DNA from: an uncultured Anaerolineae bacterium
GTDB taxonomy: Bacteria > Chloroflexota > Anaerolineae > Anaerolineales > Villigracilaceae
NCBI GenBank assembly: GCA_903908605.1
Contig: CAIVSQ010000527.1
Location: forward strand, 1 to 33,155
Direction of reading: 5' to 3'
DNA length: 33,155 nt
Positions 16,592 to 23,764 of this stretch are shown in pieces (position 1 is the first letter of the stretch; each line of letters starts with the position of its first letter). The translations under genes and the position numbers were made by a program. A model generated the notes under the pieces. That model did no database searches and was not told where the DNA came from. It saw only the letters and a list, made by a program, of their open reading frames with translations.

Positions 16592-16614
16592 TCCCCTGTC
16601 AATTTGACAGGGGA
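16592..16614 (+). promoter_or_regulatory. candidate riboswitch expression-platform hairpin
   Basis: TCCCCTGTCA (16592-16601), loop ATT, TGACAGGGGA (16605-16614): a perfect 10-bp stem shortly after the aptamer. It is followed by ATTTGATTC rather than a continuous T-run, so it would be a weak intrinsic terminator. It lies more than 200 bases before the first gene and cannot directly hide its ribosome site. Confidence 0.5.
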
Positions 16615-16827
16615 ATTTGATTCGTAAAACAAATGTATTGCACTACCTTTTTTGGTTTGGCTCTTTGCAAGGCTGGCTATTCCAGCGTATCGAATACGAA
16701 TCGATCGTTAGCTCAGCGAATGTTTTTTTGGAGCGAGATTTCTGCTTCAGGAAAAAAATCATCCTTGTTCTGGGTATTACCCAGTCAGAGATAAGACTCT
16801 GGTAAGTAATTAAAATGGAGATAACGC
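16615..16827 (+). other. long leader between riboswitch and btuF-like gene
   Basis: About 210 bp of AT-richer sequence. The only open frame (16617-16805, starting at TTG) has no ribosome site and no recognisable features, so I do not call it a gene. The last bases carry the TGGAG ribosome site of the next gene. Confidence 0.4.
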
Positions 16828-17745
16828 ATGTTGCGTAAACTGCTCTACCTGCTTTTTTGTACCGCTATCTTGCTGACCGCCTGTGGCTCCCCTTCCGCAG
16901 CTTCCGCCGAAATGAACCTGGCTGATGGCCTGGGTCGCGCTATTAAGCTGGCTGGCCCGGCTCAAAAGGTGATATCCCTGGCCCCGTCCAACACCGAGCT
17001 CCTCTTTGCCGTTGGCGCAGCCAAACAGGTCATCGCCCGTGATGAAATGTCCGATTATCCCGCCGAGGCCGCTGCGCTTCCTGCTGTTGGTAGCTTTGAC
17101 AAGTACAACCTTGAGCAGATCGTTGCACTCAAGCCCGACCTGGTTCTGTTAGCCGAGATCAATAATGTTGAGCTGGTAAAAAAGCTTGAAGAACTCGGCC
17201 TGGTGGTTTACTATCTCAATAACCCCAAAACCCTCGAAGATCTCTACGCCAACCTCGCAATTGTTGCCGGGCTGACCGGTCATCAAACCGAATCGGCTGC
17301 CCTGGTCGAAACGTTAAAGCAGCGCGTTGCCGCGGTCGATGAAAAAATCAAGACCGCCTCCACCCGCCCTGTCATCCTTTACGAGCTGGATTCCACCGAC
17401 CCCGCCCATCCCTACACCGTTGGCCCCGGTACGTTTGTGGATCAGCTTCTCGTCCGCGCCGGTGGCGCGAATATGGTTACCGTCGCCGGTATTACCGATC
17501 AATACCCCCAGGTCAGCATTGAGCAGGTTGTCACCACCGACCCAGCCATGATTATCTTGGGCGATTCGATGTGGGGTGTCACAGTCGAATCAGTTGGCCA
17601 GCGCCCAGGCTGGGAAAAACTCAAAGCGGTTAGTTCCGGCCAGGTCTACCCCTTTGATGACAACACCGTCAGCCGGCCTGGTCCTCGCATGGTGGATGGG
17701 CTCGAAGCACTTGCCCGCCTTATTCACCCCGAACTGTACAAATAA
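16828..17745 (+). CDS. btuF: BtuF-like cobamide-binding lipoprotein of an ABC transporter
   Basis: A 305-residue periplasmic-binding protein of the BtuF/FhuD type. A signal peptide ends in the lipobox L16-T-A-C19, so the mature protein should be a lipoprotein. The binding-protein part has PSNTELLFAVGA, VGSFDKYNLEQIVALKPDLVL and a C-terminal PGPRMVDGLEALARLIHP, all typical of the B12/Fe-siderophore family. Specificity for corrinoids is taken from the riboswitch immediately upstream and from cbiR within the same operon, not from the protein itself. GGAG lies 8 bases before the ATG. It is the first gene of a four-gene unit; the permease begins about 50 bp after its stop. Confidence 0.92.
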   Translation: MLRKLLYLLFCTAILLTACGSPSAASAEMNLADGLGRAIKLAGPAQKVISLAPSNTELLFAVGAAKQVIARDEMSDYPAEAAALPAVGSFDKYNLEQIVALKPDLVLLAEINNVELVKKLEELGLVVYYLNNPKTLEDLYANLAIVAGLTGHQTESAALVETLKQRVAAVDEKIKTASTRPVILYELDSTDPAHPYTVGPGTFVDQLLVRAGGANMVTVAGITDQYPQVSIEQVVTTDPAMIILGDSMWGVTVESVGQRPGWEKLKAVSSGQVYPFDDNTVSRPGPRMVDGLEALARLIHPELYK

Positions 17746-17795
17746 GATCATTCACCAGGCCGGTTTCCATCCCGGTGATCGGCCTGGTCAGCCTC

Positions 17796-18800
17796 ATGAA
17801 AAAACCGCAGCTGCCTTACTTCTGGACCGGATCTTTCTTCCTTGCCGCGTTGATCCTTAGCATCGCGATCGGCTCGGTTTTCATTTCCCCCCTCGAAGTA
17901 ATCCGCAGTTTGTTTGGTCAGGCGGTTCAAGAAACCACGACCACCATTATCTGGAGCATTCGCCTGCCCCGCACCATCCTGATTGCCCTGGTTGGCTCAG
18001 CCCTGGCGGGTAGTGGCGCAGCCTACCAGGGTCTTTTCCGCAACCCCCTGGCTGACCCTTACCTGATCGGTGTCGCTTCCGGTGCAGGGCTTGGCGCTGT
18101 TCTCGCCATGTCGCTAAACTGGCCTTACTCCTTCCTCGGTTTATTTGCTGTTCCGGCCCTCGCTTTCATCGCCAGTCTGTTGACTGTTGCGCTTGTCTAT
18201 GTTTTTTCCCGGGTTGGCGGCAGCGTGCCGGTAACCAACCTGATCCTCGCCGGTGTTGCTGTCTCCTCTTTTACGGGCTCACTAACTTCCTTCCTCATGC
18301 TGCACTCCACCGGTGAACTACGCCGTGCCCTCAGCTGGTTGTTAGGGGGTGTCAGCCTGGTGGGTTGGCCTGCCATCCTGGCTCTGCTGCCTTTCCTGTT
18401 GGTTGGTTTGACCGTACTTGTGCTCAGTGGTCATGCCCTCAACCTGCTCCAGTTTGGTGATGAACAGGCCGCCCAGTTGGGCTTGGATACCCGCCGGGCC
18501 AAATTGGCCATCATCATCGCTGCCTCGCTGGTGACGGCAGCGGCCGTCTCCTTTGCCGGCATTATCGGTTTTGTAGGTCTCATCATTCCGCATATTATCC
18601 GGATATTCTTCGGTGCTGATTATCGCCGCCTGGTGCCGCTATCCATCCTGGCCGGCGCCGGTGCTTTACTGCTGGCCGATGTACTTGCCCGCGTGGTCAT
18701 TGCCCCGCAGGAACTGCCGGTCGGCATTATCACCGCCCTGGCAGGCGCGCCATTTTTCCTGTGGGTTTTGCGCCGCGGGAAATCTTTTGGAAATTGGTAG
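17796..18800 (+). CDS. btuC: BtuC-like (FecCD) ABC transporter permease
   Basis: A 334-residue permease of the FecCD/BtuC family, expected to have ten membrane helices and to act as a dimer. Family signatures are visible: GSALAGSGAAYQGLFRNPL followed by ADPYLIGVASGAGLGAV, the cytoplasmic coupling region GDEQAAQLGLDTRRAK, GIIGFVGLIIPHIIR and the C-terminal GAPFFLWVLRR. With the lipoprotein and the ATPase it would move cobamides across the cytoplasmic membrane. I prefer the ATG at 17796 (MKKPQLPYFW); a GTG at 17775 would add seven residues, and neither has a strong ribosome site. The next gene starts 5 bp after the stop, so it is tightly coupled. Confidence 0.93.
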   Translation: MKKPQLPYFWTGSFFLAALILSIAIGSVFISPLEVIRSLFGQAVQETTTTIIWSIRLPRTILIALVGSALAGSGAAYQGLFRNPLADPYLIGVASGAGLGAVLAMSLNWPYSFLGLFAVPALAFIASLLTVALVYVFSRVGGSVPVTNLILAGVAVSSFTGSLTSFLMLHSTGELRRALSWLLGGVSLVGWPAILALLPFLLVGLTVLVLSGHALNLLQFGDEQAAQLGLDTRRAKLAIIIAASLVTAAAVSFAGIIGFVGLIIPHIIRIFFGADYRRLVPLSILAGAGALLLADVLARVVIAPQELPVGIITALAGAPFFLWVLRRGKSFGNW

Positions 18801-18805
18801 GCCGC

Positions 18806-19606
18806 ATGTCATATCCTTTTCGCCTGGGCGCTACCTCCTACATTATCCCTGCGGATATCATTCCGAATGTTCGTTATTTGGCTGGCAAGGTCAGTGATGT
18901 GGAACTGGTCCTTTTTGACCTACCTGACGGTCCCAGCAACCTGCCCACCCCGGCCCAGCTGACCGAGCTTCGCGCCATTGCGCTGGATAATGACCTGACT
19001 TTCACGGTCCACCTGCCGCTCGATTTGCGCATGGATTCCTCTGGCGGCCCAAACCATCCTTCGCTTGAAAAAGCTCGCCGTGTGATCGACTGCACAAGCG
19101 ATTTGCAGCCCTTTGCCTATGTCGCCCATCTGGATGGCCGCGAGCTAAGCCAGACTGGCCTGCTGCGTTGGCAGGAGGATTCCATCCGCGCCCTGCGCCT
19201 GGTGGGTGACTGGATTGGCGACCTATCCAAACTCGCCCTTGAAAACCTGGAAGGCTTCGCGCTCGATCTGCATGCGCCAGTCCTGGATGCCGTCGCAGTC
19301 AGCCGCACTGTGGATGTAGGCCATCTCTGGCTTGATGGGCACGATCCCATTGCCTACCTGCGCGCCGCCCTTCCCCGTACCAGGGTCATCCATTTGCATG
19401 GAATTTCCGAACATGACCATGTTTCCCTGGCCCATCTGCCCGTTGAGAATGTGTCCGCTGTCCTCCACGAGTTGCTTGACTTTAATTACACCGGTGTCCT
19501 AACCCTCGAGATGTTTTCCGAACAAGATTTTCTCTCCTCTCTGGCGGTTCTGCAGCAGGTGAGTGGCCGCTCGGCTACTGATGTATCGCGAATTGCGCAT
19601 AGGTGA
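18806..19606 (+). CDS. cbiR: CbiR-like cobamide-remodelling hydrolase
   Basis: A 266-residue TIM-barrel protein of the AP-endonuclease-2 / sugar-isomerase-like superfamily, matching CbiR in outline: N-terminal FRLGATSYIIPADIIPNVRYL, then VELVLFDLP, FTVHLPLDL, AYVAHLDG, LALENLEGF, IHLHGISEHDHVSLAHLP and LTLEMFSEQDF. Likely metal ligands are H69, H108, E146, D170/H173, H196, H198 and E235. CbiR (described in Akkermansia muciniphila) hydrolyses the nucleotide loop of cobamides to release cobinamide, allowing rebuilding with another lower ligand. I place the start at the ATG 5 bp after btuC; an upstream in-frame start would lie inside btuC. Its position between permease and ATPase genes under a cobalamin riboswitch strongly supports the call. 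No lower-ligand attachment gene (cobT, cobS, cobU) is in the window. Confidence 0.85.
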   Translation: MSYPFRLGATSYIIPADIIPNVRYLAGKVSDVELVLFDLPDGPSNLPTPAQLTELRAIALDNDLTFTVHLPLDLRMDSSGGPNHPSLEKARRVIDCTSDLQPFAYVAHLDGRELSQTGLLRWQEDSIRALRLVGDWIGDLSKLALENLEGFALDLHAPVLDAVAVSRTVDVGHLWLDGHDPIAYLRAALPRTRVIHLHGISEHDHVSLAHLPVENVSAVLHELLDFNYTGVLTLEMFSEQDFLSSLAVLQQVSGRSATDVSRIAHR

Positions 19607-19609
19607 ATA

Positions 19610-20386
19610 ATGTTGCTTGCCCATAATCTATATGTCTCGTACGCCTCGCGTCAGGTCCTGAAAGAAATTAACCTTGAAATTCGCAAAGGTGAAATCCTGG
19701 CTTTGCTCGGCCCCAACGGCTCGGGCAAATCCACCTTGCTGCGAACCCTCAGCGGCACCCTCATCCCGCGTTCTGGTACTGTCACCCTCGATGGTCGTTC
19801 TCTTCATTCAATTTCTGCCCCTGAGCGCGCGCGTCTGGTTTCCGTTGTTCCCCAACATGCCCTCATGCCACCCGCCTTTACCGTTTGGGAAACCGTCTTG
19901 TTGGGGCGTACACCCTATATCAACTTCCTCGGTCAGGTCTCTGCCAACGATGAAGAAATAGCCCGCTCAGCGCTTCAAAAAGTGGATGCTCTTTCCCTGC
20001 AGGATCGTTATATCGGTGAGCTTTCAGGCGGTGAACAGCAGCGTGTTTTGCTGGCCCGTGCCCTGGCCCAGGCTGCACCCATCCTTTTGCTGGATGAACC
20101 CACCACATTTCTCGACCTCTCCCACCAGATGAGCCTGCTTGACCTGGTTCTTCGTCTTGCGCGTGAGCAGGCCCTTACCGTTGTGATCGCCCTGCACGAT
20201 CTGAACCTTGCCGCCCGTTACGCTGACCGTGTCGCCCTCTTGGTGGATGGTCGTTTGGCAGCCCTCGGTGACCCACGCCAGGTCCTCCAGCCAGAAACCA
20301 TAGCCCAGGCCTATCATTGGCCCGTGCGCGTCGTCGATCATCCCTTTATGGACAAACCCCTGATCTTGCCTGAATTCTTACCTTGA
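19610..20386 (+). CDS. btuD: BtuD/FecE-like ABC transporter ATP-binding protein
   Basis: A 258-residue ABC ATPase with all motifs intact: Walker A GPNGSGKST, Q-loop VVPQHALMP, signature LSGGEQQRV, Walker B ILLLDEPTTFLD and H-loop ALHDLN. Its length and sequence style match ATPases that pair with FecCD permeases. It drives cobamide import with the two upstream transport genes. The ATG follows the cbiR stop by 3 bp and its AGGTGA ribosome site overlaps that stop, so it is translationally coupled. It is the last gene of the riboswitch-controlled unit. Confidence 0.95.
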   Translation: MLLAHNLYVSYASRQVLKEINLEIRKGEILALLGPNGSGKSTLLRTLSGTLIPRSGTVTLDGRSLHSISAPERARLVSVVPQHALMPPAFTVWETVLLGRTPYINFLGQVSANDEEIARSALQKVDALSLQDRYIGELSGGEQQRVLLARALAQAAPILLLDEPTTFLDLSHQMSLLDLVLRLAREQALTVVIALHDLNLAARYADRVALLVDGRLAALGDPRQVLQPETIAQAYHWPVRVVDHPFMDKPLILPEFLP

Positions 20387-20412
20387 ACTTTTCTGCTCAC
20401 CCCATCCTATCC

Positions 20413-20451
20413 AGCGGACAGATACATGGCACACGCCAAAATCTGTCCACT
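20413..20451. repeat. 11-bp inverted repeat after btuD
   Basis: AGCGGACAGAT (20413-20423) and ATCTGTCCACT (20441-20451) pair with one mismatch around a 17-base loop. No T-run follows, so it is not a standard terminator; it could be an RNA-stabilising hairpin or a protein site. Confidence 0.5.
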
Positions 20452-20630
20452 GTTGAATCTCCCCATTGACAGTATACCAACCCTAATAATCTGACCCCAC
20501 AATTGAAATTCATTGGCATTCTTTCTCGATTCTGCCAATAAACAGTACATTTGTCTATTCACACCCAGCCCAATCGGGCAGATAATATTGTCAGCCAAGG
20601 GAACAGTATCGATCAGGCAAGCGCCACGAT

Positions 20631-20760
20631 ATTATTCCCGGGGGGCTGGGGCACGGCAGCGGTGGGGTCCGATGCGCTGCGAGAGGAGGGTTTTCCCTGG
20701 TATTGAACGACTGGGGCCACGCATCTGGGGAAGCGCGGCCGGGGAAAACCCTCCTTGTCA
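20631..20760. repeat. G-rich structured intergenic element with long inverted repeat
   Basis: AGGAGGGTTTTCCC (20685-20698) is perfectly complementary to GGGAAAACCCTCCT (20742-20755); with the adjoining TGG/CCG the match is 17 bp with one mismatch, around about 40 bases. The flank and loop contain repeated CTGGGGC and GGGG tracts, with seven G at 20640-20646. Base composition differs sharply from the AT-rich sequence on both sides. It may be a dispersed intergenic repeat or the gene for a small structured RNA; nothing codes here. Confidence 0.5.
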
Positions 20761-20765
20761 TTTAA

Positions 20766-20845
20766 ATTAACCAAAAACCAACCCCACATTAACCAAAAAC
20801 TAACCCAAAAAACTTGACAATATATGGATAATCGGTGACAATATA
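20766..20845 (+). repeat. helically phased direct repeats upstream of SDR gene
   Basis: ATTAACCAAAAACCAACCC (20766-20784) recurs at 20788-20806 with one difference, a 22-bp period. Next, TGACAATATA occurs at 20815-20824 and 20836-20845, a 21-bp period. Both periods are close to two helical turns, as expected for tandem sites bound on one face of DNA. Related TGACAGTATA (20467) and inverted TGACAATATT (20586-20595) copies lie nearby. Confidence 0.6.
20814..20842 (+). promoter_or_regulatory. promoter of SDR gene
   Basis: A perfect TTGACA (20814-20819), 17-bp spacer and GACAAT (20837-20842). The predicted start near 20849 coincides with the foot of the strong hairpin that follows. Both hexamers overlap the TGACAATATA direct repeats, so a bound protein would directly affect polymerase. 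Confidence 0.6.
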
Positions 20846-20849
20846 GCCA

Positions 20850-20896
20850 CTGCTGATTAGAGTGCCCCCCTCACTCTGATCAGCAGTATTTTTATT
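20850..20896 (+). terminator. strong intrinsic hairpin / attenuator at the transcript start
   Basis: CTGCTGATTAGAGTG (20850-20864) pairs with CACTCTGATCAGCAG (20872-20886), 15 bp with one G-U pair, around CCCCCCT, then TATTTTTATT. It begins where the upstream promoter would start transcription and ends about 54 bp before the SDR gene, so it is an attenuator, a source of a short RNA, or a terminator for transcription from further upstream. Confidence 0.75.
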
Positions 20897-20949
20897 CTTG
20901 GCTTCACCCACGGGCCAGTCCTCGCTTTTTCAGACGATATGGAGGTAGG

Positions 20950-21726
20950 ATGGGAAAACTTTCAGGCAAGGTTGCACTGATTACCGGCGCCACCAGCGGC
21001 ATTGGCCAGGCCGCCGCCATCCTCTTCGCCGCTGAAGGCGCCACTGTTGTCTTTAGCGGTCGCCGCTCCACCCTCGGGCAGGCTCTTGAGACTCGTCTCA
21101 TGCAGTCGGGCGCCCGGGCCTTATTTGTGCAGACCGACCATACCATTCCCGCCGAGTGTGTTCGCCTGGTTGATTCAGCCGTTCAGGCATTTGGCGCCAT
21201 CCACGTACTCTTTAACAATGCTGGTATTGTCACCAAGGGCACCGCAGAGACCACCACCGAAGAAGATTGGGCCGCCACCCTGGCCCTCAACGTCACCGCT
21301 GTTTGGCGCATGTGCCGCCTGGTGATCCCCGAGCTGCGCAAAGCCGGCGGTGGCACCATCGTCAACAACGCCTCAGATTGGGCCGTGGTGGGCGGCAAGG
21401 GTGCCTTGCCTTATGCCGTCAGCAAGGGTGCTGTCGCCCAAATGACCAAAAGCATGGCCCTCGACCATGCCGCTGAGTATATCCGTGTCAATGCTGTCTG
21501 CCCTGGCGACACCTTTGTGGAACGCTGGTTGGAAAAAGGGTATTTTGAACACTCAGACCCGGTCACCCTGGAGAAAGCCAAGGCCGAATCAGCCGCCTAC
21601 CTGCCCATGCAGCGCTTTGGCTACCCCGAGGAGATTGCCCGTGCTGCGCTCTTCCTGGCTTGCGACGATTCCTCATTTGTCACCGGGCACCTGCTGCTGG
21701 TGGATGGCGGCAATACTGCCCAGTAG
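20950..21726 (+). CDS. classical SDR family oxidoreductase
   Basis: A 258-residue cytosolic short-chain dehydrogenase/reductase. The cofactor motif TGATSGIG (residues 12-19), NNAG (89-92), N114, catalytic S142, and Y155-AVS-K159 are all present, so the enzyme should be active. GRR after strand 2 (residues 37-39) would favour NADPH, although this is only a rule of thumb. The substrate cannot be told; the closest style is 3-ketoacyl-ACP reductase or glucose dehydrogenase-like SDRs. A strong ribosome site GGAGG precedes the ATG by about 4 bases. It stands alone behind its own promoter and hairpin. Confidence 0.94.
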   Translation: MGKLSGKVALITGATSGIGQAAAILFAAEGATVVFSGRRSTLGQALETRLMQSGARALFVQTDHTIPAECVRLVDSAVQAFGAIHVLFNNAGIVTKGTAETTTEEDWAATLALNVTAVWRMCRLVIPELRKAGGGTIVNNASDWAVVGGKGALPYAVSKGAVAQMTKSMALDHAAEYIRVNAVCPGDTFVERWLEKGYFEHSDPVTLEKAKAESAAYLPMQRFGYPEEIARAALFLACDDSSFVTGHLLLVDGGNTAQ

Positions 21727-21838
21727 CTGATGAACCAGGATGGGGAAGTGCTCCAATTTCTACCACCCGCCCTATGCCCGTCCCTCTGCCTGAAGATAAG
21801 CTTTTTATAAGAGACCTGTCTCCGGCTTCATGATTCCC

Positions 21839-21867
21839 TTGACAAATGCTTTAGAGAGGTATATAGT
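21839..21867 (+). promoter_or_regulatory. strong sigma-70-type promoter
   Basis: TTGACA (21839-21844), 17-bp spacer, TATAGT (21862-21867). Near-consensus. The expected start is about 21874, giving a long leader before the SDR gene at 22107. Confidence 0.75.
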
Positions 21868-21957
21868 TTCGTCCGCTTAATAAATAAGCAGGCGAAAAGA
21901 TGTTGTGTTTCAATACATGAACCACCATCCCCATCGGTAAGCATAAAGCAGGGCTGT

Positions 21958-22083
21958 ATGAATGACACGGTGCATGCAAATGATTACTTTGCCCCGCCCG
22001 TATTTCTTTCAGCCTGCTCCTGGCTCAAACAATCATCTTATCGTTTGCTCTACCTGCCAGGTTTACCCTCGGCGAATAAATAA
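21958..22083 (+). CDS. possible 41-residue leader peptide
   Basis: An ATG-initiated frame of 41 codons in the SDR leader, beginning MNDTVHANDYFAPPVFL and ending LPGLPSANK, with AGCAGGG about 4 bases upstream. It ends 23 bp before the SDR start. Nothing in it is recognisable, it is hardly longer than chance, and two tinier frames precede it. Treat as a candidate only. Confidence 0.2.
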   Translation: MNDTVHANDYFAPPVFLSACSWLKQSSYRLLYLPGLPSANK

Positions 22084-22106
22084 ATCAATCAACATGGAGT
22101 ACTGCT

Positions 22107-23006
22107 ATGCAATTGAATCTTAATAATAAAGTTGCCGTCATCACCGGTGGTTCCCGCGGGTTGGGACTGGCCATTGCGCAGGTCTACGCCCGTGCAGGCG
22201 CCAAAGTGGTCATCGCCTCCCGTTCCCGCCAGTCAGTTGATTCGGCCTTGCAAATTCTTGCAGCTGCTGGCGCTCAGGCAACCGGTTTGGCCTGTGATGT
22301 CGCCGACCTTGCCCAGGTGGAAGCCCTCGCCGCGCATGCCATCGACACCTTTGGCCGTATTGATATCTGGGTCAACAATGCCGGTCTCTCCTCACCTTAC
22401 GGACCCACCGCGCATATCCCAGCCCGTACCGTTACCAGCGTGATTAACACCAATATCCTCGGCACCTACAACGGCTCCATGGTTGCAATGCGTTATTTTA
22501 TCCCCCAGGGCAGCGGCAAGCTGATTAATCTTCTTGGCCGCGGCGATACCGGCTCAATCAAATACCAAAACGCCTACAGTTCCAGCAAAGTCTGGGTGCG
22601 CAACTTCACCAAAACATTGGCATCCGAATACCTCAGCAGCGGCATCGAAGTGATTGGGTTTAATCCTGGCCTGGTCCTGACCGATATGCTCAGCCAGGTT
22701 CACGCGGTTGCCGGATACGAAGAGAAAGTAAACGTCGTTCGTTATGTCGCTGCGCTGTGGGGCAACGAAGCCGAGGTCCCAGCCCAAAAAGCACTCTGGC
22801 TGGCTTCCTCCGCCACCGATGGCAAATCTGGCCTGATGACCACCGTCCTCACGCCTGGTTTTATGCTCAAGCGTCTCTTTACCACTGGTTTTAAAATGCT
22901 GCTGCGCCTCCCGGTTGAGATGATGGACCTGAACATTTCCTCTGTTGAGCCCGTCATGGCCCTCGTCCCCGTCGTTGCCGAAGAAATCATCGATCCACGC
23001 GCCTAG
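22107..23006 (+). CDS. SDR family oxidoreductase lacking the catalytic serine
   Basis: A 299-residue short-chain dehydrogenase-fold protein. TGGSRGLG (residues 13-20), NNAG (90-93), N114 or N116 and Y157-SSS-K161 are present. The position 13 residues before the Tyr, normally the catalytic Ser, is G144 in KLINLLGRGDTG, and no Ser lies at the adjacent positions. The protein also has a C-terminal extension of about 50 residues with a hydrophobic tract (FMLKRLFTTGFKMLLRLPV). Reduced or altered activity is likely; ligand binding or an unusual substrate is possible. The ATG has GGAG 8 bases upstream. It is preceded by a strong promoter and a long leader. Confidence 0.88.
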   Translation: MQLNLNNKVAVITGGSRGLGLAIAQVYARAGAKVVIASRSRQSVDSALQILAAAGAQATGLACDVADLAQVEALAAHAIDTFGRIDIWVNNAGLSSPYGPTAHIPARTVTSVINTNILGTYNGSMVAMRYFIPQGSGKLINLLGRGDTGSIKYQNAYSSSKVWVRNFTKTLASEYLSSGIEVIGFNPGLVLTDMLSQVHAVAGYEEKVNVVRYVAALWGNEAEVPAQKALWLASSATDGKSGLMTTVLTPGFMLKRLFTTGFKMLLRLPVEMMDLNISSVEPVMALVPVVAEEIIDPRA

Positions 23007-23036
23007 GCTTATTCGGCTCCAGCGAGACCAATAATA

Positions 23037-23078
23037 GGCAGGTAGCCTGGCATCATCCCGGGCTGCCTGCATTAATTT
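23037..23078 (+). terminator. probable terminator after second SDR gene
   Basis: GCAGGTAGCC (23038-23047) pairs with GGCTGCCTGC (23061-23070) with one G-U pair and a 13-base loop, followed by ATTAATTTCA. The T-run is weak. Confidence 0.55.
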
Positions 23079-23205
23079 CATAACAACCTCTCGCTGCGAA
23101 CCCTGTACTCTTGTTGAGTCTGGCCTGCTAGTGGCATCCCAGGGTCATAATTTAACCTCGCCACGACCAACGAACCTGACCCTCTGGCCTTAAATGGAAT
23201 TATGT

Positions 23206-23211
23206 TATAGT
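23206..23211 (+). promoter_or_regulatory. candidate -10 box for YhcH-family gene
   Basis: TATAGT in an otherwise featureless stretch, about 92 bp before the ATG. No matching -35 box is visible at 16-18 bp, so this is weak. Confidence 0.3.
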
Positions 23212-23302
23212 AGGCCACGGTCAAACATGGCGCCTCCCTTCATGGGAAACATCGCCACACATTGCTCACCTGGCCAAACCAATCCACGCAAAGGACCCTG
23301 CC

Positions 23303-23755
23303 ATGATCTTTGACACCCTCGAAAATATGCACCGCTATGCCGGCCTCACCCCTGCCCGTCTCTACCGTGGCCTCCAGTACCTGCGCGACACCGATCTCAC
23401 TGCGCTGGAAGTTGGGCGTCACGACATTGATGCTGATAACCTCTACGCGCTCGTCCAGGAATACACCACCCGCCCGTTTGAACAGGGCAAATGGGAAGCC
23501 CACCGCAAGTACATCGACATCCAGCACATGGTTAGCGGAGTTGAGCGCATGGGCTTTGCCAACCTGGCGTTCACCCAGCTTGGCGAGTATTTCCCTGACC
23601 GTGATTTCCAGTCCCTCTCTGGCATCGGCTCCAGTGTGGATGTCTTGCCCGGCGCTTTCACGATCTTCTTCCCTCAGGATGCGCACATGCCCTGCCTGTG
23701 TGTTGACCAGCCCGTACCGATTCGTAAAGTCGTTCTCAAAATCAGCGTCGACTGA
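23303..23755 (+). CDS. YhcH/YjgK/YiaL (DUF386) family protein
   Basis: A 150-residue cupin-like protein of the YhcH/YjgK/YiaL family, full length for the group. Signatures are the N-terminal MIFDTLEN start, WEAHRKYIDIQHMVSGVE, FFPQDAHMPCL and the C-terminal KVVLKIS. These motifs contribute the metal-binding His and Glu residues in relatives such as NanQ (sialic acid anomerase) and EbgC. Members generally assist sugar catabolism; no sugar-utilisation gene is adjacent here, so the substrate is unknown. It is convergent with the DUF362 gene, and a shared terminator separates the two. Confidence 0.92.
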   Translation: MIFDTLENMHRYAGLTPARLYRGLQYLRDTDLTALEVGRHDIDADNLYALVQEYTTRPFEQGKWEAHRKYIDIQHMVSGVERMGFANLAFTQLGEYFPDRDFQSLSGIGSSVDVLPGAFTIFFPQDAHMPCLCVDQPVPIRKVVLKISVD

Positions 23756-23764
23756 ACCGCCCAC

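Larger units (their letters stand above)
21727..22106 (+). other. intergenic region between the two SDR genes
   Basis: 380 bp holding a strong promoter at 21839-21867 and a leader of about 230 bases. A small GAGAC-CT-GTCTC hairpin lies just before the promoter, but no convincing terminator for the upstream SDR was found. Confidence 0.5.

Noticed and set aside
16617-16805. 62-codon open frame in the riboswitch leader
   Set aside because: It has a TTG start, no ribosome site and no recognisable motif, and lies in a regulatory leader.
18761-18805. Upstream start for cbiR inside btuC
   Set aside because: It would overlap the end of btuC by 40 bp, and the added residues do not belong to the family; the ATG at 18806 fits operon spacing.
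20466-20494. Promoter at TTGACA 20466-20471
   Set aside because: No acceptable -10 box lies 16-18 bp downstream; the TAATAA sequence is only 12 bp away.
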